Positions 16,973 through 25,785 of a DNA stretch of 50,845 nt are shown piece by piece (positions within the stretch are counted from its first letter, which is position 1; each line of letters starts with the position of its first letter). This DNA is from CAYPJE01 sp964410945. GTDB lineage: Bacteria > Fidelibacterota > Marinisomatia > Marinisomatales > TCS56. The notes under the pieces are model-generated. The model saw nothing but the letters and a program-made list of their open reading frames with translations. It made no database searches and was not told where the DNA came from. The stretch spans positions 1-50,845 of the forward strand of contig CAYPJE010000020.1 in the NCBI GenBank assembly GCA_964410945.1, in the 5' to 3' direction. The position numbers and the translations under genes were made by a program.

Positions 16973-18010
16973 TTAGAAATTCGAACTGATGGTGTAGGTG
17001 TGTATAATTCCCAAATCACCGTATGGGACAATCGAATAATCGATCAGCAGATCACGTCCATAGGCCCCAACCTTTATTCCGGCACCACCGGATAATTCTG
17101 ACAAGTCATATTCCGTGCTGTATCCACCACGCAGGAATACCATTTCATTGAAGGCCCACTCAAAACCGATATTCAATTTTTCGCTGTCATCGTTGGGATG
17201 GGTGCCATTGCAGGCCAGTGTGAGACGATTGCGGGCTGAATTGATAAACCTATCACCCGAACCTATCAGTTCTACTGAAGTACCAATCGTAAAACAGACC
17301 GGCAGGGGCCAAGGCTCGGTATGCAGGCGTGTGTCTACCGGAGAATTAAGGCTGTTGGCTTCATTCAGATCCATTTCGCGAATCAGATCCCGCCCCGATA
17401 ATTGCATATTGGGGCCGAAATTGGTGAATGACATGCCGATTATAATGCCCTTGTAGTCCGTATCAAGGTAAGTCCCGACATCTATGGCAACAGTGGCGGC
17501 ACTTTCATTCCAGATACGCTCAGAAACATATTTGACGGTGGCGCCCAGGGAAAATTTATCGGTCATCCGGCGGGCATATGAAACACCGGCCGACAGGCCC
17601 ATGGCGTCCCAGTATTGGCCGGTTCCGGAGGAATTTTCCTCGGTTGTTATTTCTTCTTCCCCGATGGACATCACATTGATACTCAAACCCAGGAAAGATC
17701 CATGCCGCAGGGGCAAGACCAGGGAACTGAAATCATGGTTGGTATCAAGAAACCAGTTAGTATGGTTGAAAGTCCAGGAAATGCCTTCCGTGCGGGTCAT
17801 CCCGGCCGGATTCCAGTATACAGCCGAAGCATCATCGGCTACAGCCTGGAAACTGCCCCCCATTGACAGGGCGCGGGCACCAACACCAATCTTGAGAAAC
17901 TGGGAAACGGATGTCCCCACCTTCCTGAATTCATCAGCCCTGGTCAGATGTGGCAATGCCATTATAGCAGTCAGTGTGAGCCAGCAGATTGTTCTTTGAT
18001 ATTGCTTCAT
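16973..18010 (-). CDS. PorV/PorQ-like (UPF0164) outer-membrane barrel protein
   Basis: The 345-residue product has a signal peptide (to ~TRADE). It carries the family hallmark 'GVGARALSMGGSFQAVADDASAVYWNPAGMT' near residues 42-72, then alternating beta strands ending in an aromatic residue (…ISSNF). In Bacteroidota PorV is the outer-membrane shuttle of type IX secretion; many FCB genomes carry several paralogues beside secreted proteins. It follows the large FlgD-like secreted protein by 11 nt, in line with a dedicated export or assembly partner. Confidence 0.8.
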   Translation of the reverse strand: MKQYQRTICWLTLTAIMALPHLTRADEFRKVGTSVSQFLKIGVGARALSMGGSFQAVADDASAVYWNPAGMTRTEGISWTFNHTNWFLDTNHDFSSLVLPLRHGSFLGLSINVMSIGEEEITTEENSSGTGQYWDAMGLSAGVSYARRMTDKFSLGATVKYVSERIWNESAATVAIDVGTYLDTDYKGIIIGMSFTNFGPNMQLSGRDLIREMDLNEANSLNSPVDTRLHTEPWPLPVCFTIGTSVELIGSGDRFINSARNRLTLACNGTHPNDDSEKLNIGFEWAFNEMVFLRGGYSTEYDLSELSGGAGIKVGAYGRDLLIDYSIVPYGDLGIIHTYTISSNF

Positions 18011-18021
18011 GATTAAATCTC

Positions 18022-20997
18022 CTAGCGTATGATTGCCATTTTACCAGTTTGCTGATACCCATCCGGTGTGGTAACAACATAGAAATACACACCGTAGGCC
18101 ACTTCCTGGTTGAAAGTGTTGGTCAAATTCCAATCAGCGACACTGGTACCATCGTCATGATGCAACTCCCTGACCTTTGCACCGCTCAAGGTATAAATAG
18201 TAATCGTGCATTCGGGAGGCAGGGAAATGAATTTCAGCAGATTGACATTTTCGGTCTGTTCGAATAACGATGTCACTACATAAGGATTGGGAACAACACG
18301 AATCCGGTCCATTTCTTTCTTGATTGCTCTATCATCAATTTCTGCTTCAGCCAGTGAGAATACCAGTTGATCACCAACATCATAGCCTGAAGCGGAACTG
18401 AATCCGGAACCATCGGAATAACTGGTATAACAGGATATGGTCACTTTCTGGCCGGTAACCGGCAGGCTGCCATTGGAATCAGCAGGGACAAAGCTTATTT
18501 GCAGAGGGAATTGCTCCGGCATGAATGCATTCGGGTCCTGACCGGTCAATGAGTCCCCAATCGCCGGTTCTGAGTCGGGATAGGGGAAATTGGCAATATA
18601 TATGCGGTCGTTGGTGCTGAAGTCACCATCAGAATCATCATCCCGGTATTCGCATAGAATCTGAGTCTCATCGGGCTTGACACGCCAGACTTCAAATGGT
18701 ACCCGCATCAGAGCCGTTGGCTGGTCGCCAACCGTGTAGGCCATCGATCCGGTATCAGTAAACCGCAGTTCATAATTATTGACCCGAACATCCAGCAAAG
18801 ATGAATTAATGGCACCAACTGTAGCTGACCATGAACCGGTATTGTCCAATGCACCGGATACACTCAAGTCGGTTCCGGCTTCATCTACCACACTGCTGAT
18901 ACCGCCGATTTCACCGCTGGCCTCCACCTGGATCGTCATTCCCAGATCAACCAGAATATCCGGTGTCAGGCTGTTGATCTCCAAACCGCTGGCAATGATG
19001 GAATCACCGGCGGTTGTATCGGTCACAGTGAACGTCTCAGCCGGGAAACCGTCAAAACTGATTTTGAAAACCGGATCGGTGCTATGGTTCATTGCCGCTT
19101 TGTAGGCGAGATAGCGATCAGGATCGATGATCTCAAATTTGACCTCTCCTTCACCAGGACCGGTCAGGTGCTGCAAATCGACTACTTCAGCCGGAACATA
19201 GCCCAGTGGTTGCGGTGCCGGTTGTACTTTCACGAAGTTTTTCTCGGCGGCACTGGTTCCTTTGGCACTTTCATAAGAAGGAATATTTGAATCCACATCA
19301 CCACGGTCGTAAGTGGTGACAGTGTAAGAATACACAATTCCATTGTAAACAGTCGAATCGATGAATGTATACCGCAACCCCGTATTGTCACCCAGGTAAT
19401 TGGTAGGGGTAACCGGATCGGTACCGGAATAATTGTTATCAAGATCGAACTGGGCGATAGGTACATAACCAATTACTTCCCCTTTGTAATTGGTAACTTT
19501 ATCACCCCAGGTTACTCCTCCATCCTCACTGCGATAAATCTTATAGCCTTCAAAATCCAATTCCTCGGTAGCCGGATCGGGTACCTGTTCCGTGCTATTA
19601 TCCCAGTACAGGGTAACCTGGTTATCTCCGGCCACGGTACTAAGGTTCGGTCCCGGAGGTGCTGAAGGACCGACAAACCCTTTTTCAAACATTGTGATGG
19701 CCATATCACAGTTGGTCATAAAATCATCATCGGTATCACCCACCACCACGGCAATGGTGAACTTGACCGTGTCACCGGGGGCCAGGTCAAATGGTCCGGT
19801 TGCGGCGATGTAAACAATATCGAAAGGTTTAGTAATTGTGGCAACATCATCGATCCGGGTATCGGAGCCGTGGAAATACTCGGCCTTGGTCGTGGCGATG
19901 TCGGGATCGGTGGGGTCGCTGCTGATAATCGGCCATAATTCTTCGTCGTAAGTCGGACCGGTATCGGTGTAATAATGGAAATCAGTAATCCCCAGATTAT
20001 TGGGAGTTTCCAGAAAAACAACCCCGAAATCCATATCCTCCAGTCGTCCCAGCGAATTGGCATCGGTGGCCCCGCCGATATCACCGGAAAAATCCCGCTG
20101 CATGATAATAGTGTAGGGATCGTCAAAACCATAGCCATCGGGTACGATCAGGATTTCATCACCATAGTCGCTGCAATCCGGATCCTGGTAGATACCAAAC
20201 CAGGCACTGTCGATGGCGGTGGAACTGGTGTTATGGATAAAGAATTCATAGAACTGGAAATCCTCCGCATACGGGCGGCCATAGCAATAAGCCATTTGCT
20301 CGATTTCAATTCCCAGGCTGTGACCCTGCACGTTAGCACCATCAGTAAAAACACCATAGACATCACGATCAGAGACAAACTCACCATCATAGACATAACC
20401 GGTGGCAGGATCGCGGCGGAAATAGCCGGGCCAGAAATGATCGTCATTATCATCAACCGGCCAGGTGGCTTCAATATCGCTGTGGGCCAGGTAATGGGTC
20501 GTGCCATCAGTGTAATACAGTAATTCATCTGCACCGCTGCCGTCGTAGTGGGTATCCCCAAGGCTACCATTCTTGGCAATCCAGTCTTCATTACCGTTGG
20601 AGGAAAATCCATCAATTACATTTCCATTATCTCCATTCTTGGTATTTTCACGAACTGCGAACAGCAGGGCAAAATCGTCCACCATCGAACCATAGGGCTT
20701 GACCCTGGGGTACCGGAAGTTATAATAATCATCGGTGGGCGCGTTGCCAGGGTCTTCCAGGCGTGTATCTGTAATCTGTCCATAATTCATTGTCAGATTA
20801 CACAATTGCCCTTTATTCATCACGCCGATTGCCTCATCGACACGGGCGGTTGTTTTTGCCATACTGAGAGCCGTCCACCAGGGCTTCTTGGGGGCATGGG
20901 CAATATCATCGATTTCACGGGACACCAGCGGATTACTGACTAACAGCAGGATCAGTCCGGTGACCAAAGATTTACGATTGAAATATTTCTGCTTCAA
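18022..20997 (-). CDS. Large secreted protein with FlgD-Ig/T9SS-like C-terminus
   Basis: The 991-residue protein has a signal peptide (residues ~8-26, '…VTGLILLLVSNPLVS'). The N-terminal half is acidic and rich in Asp/Tyr/Gly. An Fn3-like part follows near 440-560 ('VAGDNQVTLYWDNS', 'EGYKIYRSEDGG'). The last ~95 residues contain 'IRVVPNPYV', 'CTITIYTLSGAKVRELHHDDG' and 'VAYGVYFYVVTT…GKMAIIR', the FlgD-Ig-like sorting domain common in FCB bacteria. It is sandwiched between the TonB receptor (19 nt) and the PorV-like gene (11 nt). It may be a surface-exposed partner of the receptor; no enzyme motif was found. Confidence 0.8.
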   Translation of the reverse strand: MKQKYFNRKSLVTGLILLLVSNPLVSREIDDIAHAPKKPWWTALSMAKTTARVDEAIGVMNKGQLCNLTMNYGQITDTRLEDPGNAPTDDYYNFRYPRVKPYGSMVDDFALLFAVRENTKNGDNGNVIDGFSSNGNEDWIAKNGSLGDTHYDGSGADELLYYTDGTTHYLAHSDIEATWPVDDNDDHFWPGYFRRDPATGYVYDGEFVSDRDVYGVFTDGANVQGHSLGIEIEQMAYCYGRPYAEDFQFYEFFIHNTSSTAIDSAWFGIYQDPDCSDYGDEILIVPDGYGFDDPYTIIMQRDFSGDIGGATDANSLGRLEDMDFGVVFLETPNNLGITDFHYYTDTGPTYDEELWPIISSDPTDPDIATTKAEYFHGSDTRIDDVATITKPFDIVYIAATGPFDLAPGDTVKFTIAVVVGDTDDDFMTNCDMAITMFEKGFVGPSAPPGPNLSTVAGDNQVTLYWDNSTEQVPDPATEELDFEGYKIYRSEDGGVTWGDKVTNYKGEVIGYVPIAQFDLDNNYSGTDPVTPTNYLGDNTGLRYTFIDSTVYNGIVYSYTVTTYDRGDVDSNIPSYESAKGTSAAEKNFVKVQPAPQPLGYVPAEVVDLQHLTGPGEGEVKFEIIDPDRYLAYKAAMNHSTDPVFKISFDGFPAETFTVTDTTAGDSIIASGLEINSLTPDILVDLGMTIQVEASGEIGGISSVVDEAGTDLSVSGALDNTGSWSATVGAINSSLLDVRVNNYELRFTDTGSMAYTVGDQPTALMRVPFEVWRVKPDETQILCEYRDDDSDGDFSTNDRIYIANFPYPDSEPAIGDSLTGQDPNAFMPEQFPLQISFVPADSNGSLPVTGQKVTISCYTSYSDGSGFSSASGYDVGDQLVFSLAEAEIDDRAIKKEMDRIRVVPNPYVVTSLFEQTENVNLLKFISLPPECTITIYTLSGAKVRELHHDDGTSVADWNLTNTFNQEVAYGVYFYVVTTPDGYQQTGKMAIIR

Positions 20998-21016
20998 TTT
21001 TCTACCTCATCCTCTG

Positions 21017-23812
21017 TCAGTTAAACTTGAAATACATTCCCAGGCGGATATCCCGCCGCGGACCCACGTTGGCCGGATTGGTCTGCCGGTCCAGGCTGCG
21101 GGTGTCAGTTGGCCCCGCGTCCCAGGGATCGCCGGTAGCGGACCAGACATAGCGGGTATTCAGCCGGTCCAGAATATTGGTTCCTTTCAGGAATACCACC
21201 AACTGGTTATCACCGATACTGATTCGTTTGTCGATTCTGATATCCAGGGTGTTGGTCCAGCCCTTACGCTCTGAATTCTCTTCGATACTCAGCGCACCAT
21301 CGTAAGTGGGTGTGTAGGGCAAACCGCTGGCCATCTGGAACAACAGGTTAATCCCAAAATTGGCCAGCGGCCGATAACGGAAATTCTCCGGCAGGCGCAG
21401 ATCAACATTGGCCGAGAAATCGTGGGTGCGGTCAAAATCCAGGTAGTACTCACGCTTGGGCCGCAGATTGGATTCCTCTTCCCGGTATGCATAACCTGAC
21501 AAGGGATCCGAACCAGAACCCTGGGCCACACTGTAGGTATAGTGGGCATTGGCGCTGATATACTTGCTGTAGCGGCGGATTATACTGATATCGAAGCCCT
21601 TGATCCGGGCATAATCCTCATTGATATAGATTGTGTAACTGTAGGGTGACCGGGAATAGTATTTGGTGGCCGTAAGATCGGTGATATCCTTGTAGAACCA
21701 GGAGAAGTCCAGAGCCGTATTCTGTGACACCTGGTATTTTCCGCCAACTTCAAAGGCGATCGTCTTCTGCGGCTTCAGACCCGGATTACCGATGATCACA
21801 TCCGATTCTTCCAGGTTGATCAGTGAATTATCGTTACGGTACAGATGGTAATAATCAGGATTCTGGAAAAAATGGCCGTAGGAAAAATGGAACACCAGCA
21901 ATTCGGTCACCGGATGGGCCAATCCGATTCGGGGACTGATATGGTAGCGCAGGGGTACTTCCTTCAATTCCTTAAACTGGAAAACATGGCTTACCGTACC
22001 ATCGCCATTATCCACAGCAACGACCTCCTGGATATCACCGGGATCGGCAAAACAGGAATCATTAACCTCCAGGGCATCGAAACGAAGGCCGATATTCAAA
22101 ACCATGAAATCAAGCTCCATCTTATCCTGGATATAGAAAGCATATTCGCGGGGGTTGCGATTGTAGTACTCCACCCGGTGGCGGAACGCCCCCGGCCAGG
22201 GATCGCGCAGGGCATGCCGGAACAGATCATGCTGCTTAACATCAAACCCCGTTTTCACCTGATGGGCGCTGTTTACCTGGCTGGTCAGGTCGCCCTTGGC
22301 ATTCCAGGTGGTGGTTTCCTCACGGTACCAGTCACGGGCATCACCGCCACGGAAATTACTCTCTGTTCCAAAAATATACTGGACCTTGACATATTCCGTG
22401 GCAACCGTATCCAGCAGCGCCCCGGTCACCGGGTCGTAGGCCACATCCAAGCCGGGGATATTCTGGTCCAACGTGCGCTGGAGCCGCTGGATATTCAGGG
22501 TGTAAAACGTGGTCGGACTTAAGGTCTGTGAAAGAGTAAACACCTGACGATTGGTAATCACACTGGTCAAATCCTCATGCCCCTGGAGGCGGGAGTTGTA
22601 ATTAAGTGAATCGACCGGATTGTTGGTTTCCGGTGTTATATATTTATAATAATGACTGTTGCCAGTCGAATACCGGGAGGTAAACTGCGAGTTGAAGGCC
22701 AGCTTGGTTTTCTGGCTCAATTTATAGGTCAGTTTTCCAAACAACTGGTTCTCAACCCTGAAACCGTGGGGCAAATAACTGTCATGGTTTTCGTGGAAGC
22801 CTGACAGGAAAAAAGAAAATTTGCTCAGGTACGGCAGGGGGCCGGATAAACTACCACTGAATTTCCCTTTTATGGGAATCAAAATTTTATCTTCAGCCAA
22901 TTCATGATCCAGAACACTGATATGCTCATATTGGGATATGCCCACCGTGTCCTCTTCAGATGTATAGTAGCGCACGGCATCCAGATAATCCTGTTTCTCC
23001 GCTTCCGACAGTCCGTCCACCAGGTCCGATTCCAGCATCCAATCCTTGATGTGGTAGGGAGAATCATTTATCATGTCAGATTCAAACTGGAATTTCCCGG
23101 ATATTGATTTCCCGCCGTCTTTAGTGGTCACATTTACAATACCACTCATGGCCTCCCCGTATTCGGCATTGAAACTCCCGGTCAGAACCGCCAGTTCGCT
23201 GACCGAATTGATATCAATACCACTACCCATACCACCACCGATCGGATCTTTGACCAGAATGCCGTCAACATAGTAAGATACTTCACCGGTGCGGCCGCCA
23301 CGCAGGTGCAGATCACCGGACTCATCCTCTACAAAACCTGCCTGGGTCGACAGGGCCTCGGTCACTGACCCAACCGGTACTTTTTCCGCAATATCATCAC
23401 CGGTCAGACTTGACCGTTTACCGGTGATATCCTTTTCCACCAGGGGCCGCTCGGCCAGCACGGTTACTATTTCGCCGTCGATAACACTGATTTCCAGCTG
23501 AAAACCCAGTTCGGTGGTGAGGTCCGAACGGATGATTACGCCACTGATATCCTGCCCACGGTAACCAATCATTGTAGCCCGAACTGTATAGGTTCCCGGT
23601 GGAATATTATTGATGAAAAATCTTCCGCTTTCATCTGATGCCGTACCCCACTCGGTACCCAGCACGACAATATTGGCGGCAAACAGTGGTTCCCCGGATG
23701 TTTTATCCATGATGCGTCCGACTATTTTACCGGTGTTACCACCCAGCAGCAGGTTTGAGAAACAGATCAGTGAAAATATTTTCAGGTAATAGCTTGTTTT
23801 ATTACCGGCCAT
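21017..23812 (-). CDS. TonB-dependent outer-membrane receptor
   Basis: The 931-residue product has a signal peptide ending near LLLGG. A carboxypeptidase-regulatory-like domain (residues ~27-110) contains 'GKIVGRIMDKTSGEPLFAANIVV' and 'PPGTYTVRATMIGYRG'. The plug domain (~115-240) has 'VTEALSTQAGFVEDESGDLHLRGGR' and 'YYVDGILVKDP'. A long C-terminal beta barrel ends 'LGMYFKFN'. GGAG lies seven bases before the ATG. It is the first gene of the operon and so would import a substrate, or export with its T9SS-like neighbours. A SusD-like partner is absent, so a glycan-utilisation locus of the classical type is unlikely. Confidence 0.88.
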   Translation of the reverse strand: MAGNKTSYYLKIFSLICFSNLLLGGNTGKIVGRIMDKTSGEPLFAANIVVLGTEWGTASDESGRFFINNIPPGTYTVRATMIGYRGQDISGVIIRSDLTTELGFQLEISVIDGEIVTVLAERPLVEKDITGKRSSLTGDDIAEKVPVGSVTEALSTQAGFVEDESGDLHLRGGRTGEVSYYVDGILVKDPIGGGMGSGIDINSVSELAVLTGSFNAEYGEAMSGIVNVTTKDGGKSISGKFQFESDMINDSPYHIKDWMLESDLVDGLSEAEKQDYLDAVRYYTSEEDTVGISQYEHISVLDHELAEDKILIPIKGKFSGSLSGPLPYLSKFSFFLSGFHENHDSYLPHGFRVENQLFGKLTYKLSQKTKLAFNSQFTSRYSTGNSHYYKYITPETNNPVDSLNYNSRLQGHEDLTSVITNRQVFTLSQTLSPTTFYTLNIQRLQRTLDQNIPGLDVAYDPVTGALLDTVATEYVKVQYIFGTESNFRGGDARDWYREETTTWNAKGDLTSQVNSAHQVKTGFDVKQHDLFRHALRDPWPGAFRHRVEYYNRNPREYAFYIQDKMELDFMVLNIGLRFDALEVNDSCFADPGDIQEVVAVDNGDGTVSHVFQFKELKEVPLRYHISPRIGLAHPVTELLVFHFSYGHFFQNPDYYHLYRNDNSLINLEESDVIIGNPGLKPQKTIAFEVGGKYQVSQNTALDFSWFYKDITDLTATKYYSRSPYSYTIYINEDYARIKGFDISIIRRYSKYISANAHYTYSVAQGSGSDPLSGYAYREEESNLRPKREYYLDFDRTHDFSANVDLRLPENFRYRPLANFGINLLFQMASGLPYTPTYDGALSIEENSERKGWTNTLDIRIDKRISIGDNQLVVFLKGTNILDRLNTRYVWSATGDPWDAGPTDTRSLDRQTNPANVGPRRDIRLGMYFKFN

Positions 23813-23872
23813 AGCGACACTCCAATGCCAGATTTTTACTTAATAATATGCTTTAGCTGAATTAAGCTCTGC

Positions 23873-23895
23873 GACCGGACAAATTCTGTCCGATC
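23873..23895. promoter_or_regulatory. Inverted repeat upstream of the 14-gene operon (candidate operator)
   Basis: GACCGGACA and TGTCCGATC form an 8-of-9 inverted repeat around five bases, about 60 bp upstream of the TonB-receptor start. This is the only promoter-sized gap ahead of the operon, so the site is well placed for a repressor or activator. The regulator is not identifiable from the window. Confidence 0.4.
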
Positions 23896-23900
23896 TCTTT

Positions 23901-23963
23901 ACCAATTATTACCGGTACTCCCTTAATAATTGGTAGGGGCAGTACCACTAAGGCACTGCCCCT
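23901..23963 (-). terminator. Two tandem hairpins downstream of the propeller gene
   Basis: An 11-bp stem (23901-23911 with 23924-23934, ACCAATTATTA type) directly abuts a 9-bp GC-rich stem (23935-23943 with 23955-23963, AGGGGCAGT type). They begin 11 nt past the stop of the 23975-25519 gene. They probably terminate its transcript, or insulate it from the operon promoter; a clean U-run is not present. Confidence 0.5.
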
Positions 23964-23974
23964 TGGAAAAACCG

Positions 23975-25519
23975 TTATTTGAGATACAACAGTTTTTGAG
24001 TGGTCGTCTGATTGACGGTCTCCAGACGATAGAAATAAACTCCAGTGGCCAGGTTGCCGGCATTGAAAGTTACTTCATACGTGCCAACTTCCATGCTCCG
24101 ATCAACCAGCCTGGTAATTTCCTGTCCCAACATATTGTAAACCGACAATTTCACATTCCCGGGATCAATAACCGAGAATTCAATATTCGTCGTCGGGTTA
24201 AACGGGTTGGGATAATTCCGCAGAATCTGATAGGCCCCCGGTTGGGTCTCATTGGCAATACCAACAGCGGTATACTCCACAAACGGGATCAGCCCATAGT
24301 TGATATTGTAAACATCAGCGGTGGCAGTTTTTTCGATCCAGAGAACATCAGCACCGGCCGTACCAACATGTTTGCAGATGGAAGCACCGCGGGCATCCAG
24401 GCTCTCGGTATTCTGGCTGAGACGGACTGAATCACTCCAGGTGGCGCCAAAATCAGCGGAGGTCACCGAATAGTAATTGCGCACACCACCGGCATCATAA
24501 CCGAAAAACACGATATAGATGGAATTGTTATCACCAACGGTGATGGCCGGGTAATCGGTCGATCCATCGGCAAAATTGGTTGCCTTAACCGGAGTATCCC
24601 AGGCTCCGCCGGTTGAACGACGGGTGTAATAAATCTGTCCGTCGGCCTCATCGGCAAAATCATTCTCATCGGTATAGAAGGCCGCATGGCATTTACCGTT
24701 GCTGTCATAAGCCAATGATAACTGGTAAATATCTACCGAATCACCGTTGGTGGAAGCATAGAAATCGCAAATTACCTCGCTGGCACCCCAGGCACTTCCA
24801 TCGTACTGTTGAAATACACCGGAGTATTTGGCTTTGGGGCCCATTTTCGGACCGCGCATGGCCACACCGACTTCGCCATTCGGTCCGCAGGCCAGGGCGG
24901 GCATGCAGTAGCCACTTGGAAAGCTGCCGGAGGTAATATCCGTGAACAGAGTATCGGGGGCGCTCCAGTTGGACCCGCCGTCACCGCTCATACTGGCAAA
25001 CATCCACTCGTTCACATCATCGCTCTCATAACCGGTGCTCCAGACAACCCAGAGATTGCCACTGCCATCAATGTCGATGGCTCCTTTGGCGCACTGCAAC
25101 GTATCCCAGGGAGCAGCCGTACCGGTGATTGACACCGGCGTAGTCCAGGTGCTGCCATCATATTTTGAATGATACATCTGGTAATTATTAGCCCAGATAA
25201 CATGGAAATTGTTGCTGGCATCGGCAACGACTTTGGCATCGCCCTGGATCTGACCACTGTAATTGCTGCCTTTACCGACAGTCATAGCTGTATTCCAGGT
25301 GTCAAAGTCAGAATCATAGGTCTTGGCATATACCATTGTATCGGCAGCCAGGCCATACACAACCATCAATGAACCATCACCGGCCCGCGCCACACTGGAT
25401 CCATTGTTCCAATTGATGGCACGGCTTTCGTCGGCCGTAGCCACCAGGCTGGGCGATGATTGTGCCATAACAAATGATAAAATCAGTAAAATGAACAGTA
25501 TCCCATTAACTTTTCTCAT
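23975..25519 (-). CDS. Secreted BNR/sialidase-like beta-propeller with T9SS sorting domain
   Basis: The start is taken at the ATG at 25519 because AGGAGAGATAAGG lies just before it; an ATG six codons upstream is the alternative. The 514-residue product has a signal peptide ending 'LSFVMAQ'. About 400 residues of repeated four-stranded-blade sequence follow (e.g. 'SNNFHVIWANNYQMYHSKYDGSTW', 'SGNLWVVWSTGYES'), of BNR/sialidase-like propeller type. No complete sialidase Asp/Arg triad is obvious, so binding rather than catalysis is possible. The C-terminus has 'NYPNPFNPTTNIEFSV' and 'GVYFYRLET…KLLYLK', a Por/T9SS-type signal. It is a separate unit from the operon downstream. Confidence 0.78.
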   Translation of the reverse strand: MRKVNGILFILLILSFVMAQSSPSLVATADESRAINWNNGSSVARAGDGSLMVVYGLAADTMVYAKTYDSDFDTWNTAMTVGKGSNYSGQIQGDAKVVADASNNFHVIWANNYQMYHSKYDGSTWTTPVSITGTAAPWDTLQCAKGAIDIDGSGNLWVVWSTGYESDDVNEWMFASMSGDGGSNWSAPDTLFTDITSGSFPSGYCMPALACGPNGEVGVAMRGPKMGPKAKYSGVFQQYDGSAWGASEVICDFYASTNGDSVDIYQLSLAYDSNGKCHAAFYTDENDFADEADGQIYYTRRSTGGAWDTPVKATNFADGSTDYPAITVGDNNSIYIVFFGYDAGGVRNYYSVTSADFGATWSDSVRLSQNTESLDARGASICKHVGTAGADVLWIEKTATADVYNINYGLIPFVEYTAVGIANETQPGAYQILRNYPNPFNPTTNIEFSVIDPGNVKLSVYNMLGQEITRLVDRSMEVGTYEVTFNAGNLATGVYFYRLETVNQTTTQKLLYLK

Positions 25520-25785
25520 TACCTTATCTCTCCTCATTTAAGTTCATGCATCCAATCCCCAGGGATAGCAATGTCATGATTATTCTGTGGATATCTAATA
25601 TGGTTAACATCAGCAGTATCCGCTCCGCAAAAACCAGACCAGCGTATCCTCAATTAGCTGCCCTTTAAATAATTACTACTTACATCGACGGTAAATTAGA
25701 TTATAACTGTTTGAAACTAAATCAACTTAATTTAATTTGTGTTCGGTTTTAGCACACCATCGAGTACCGAGATCGAACAATAGCC

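Noticed and set aside
21845..22522. 225-codon plus-strand frame
   Set aside because: It is antisense to the TonB receptor barrel and follows from its codon bias.
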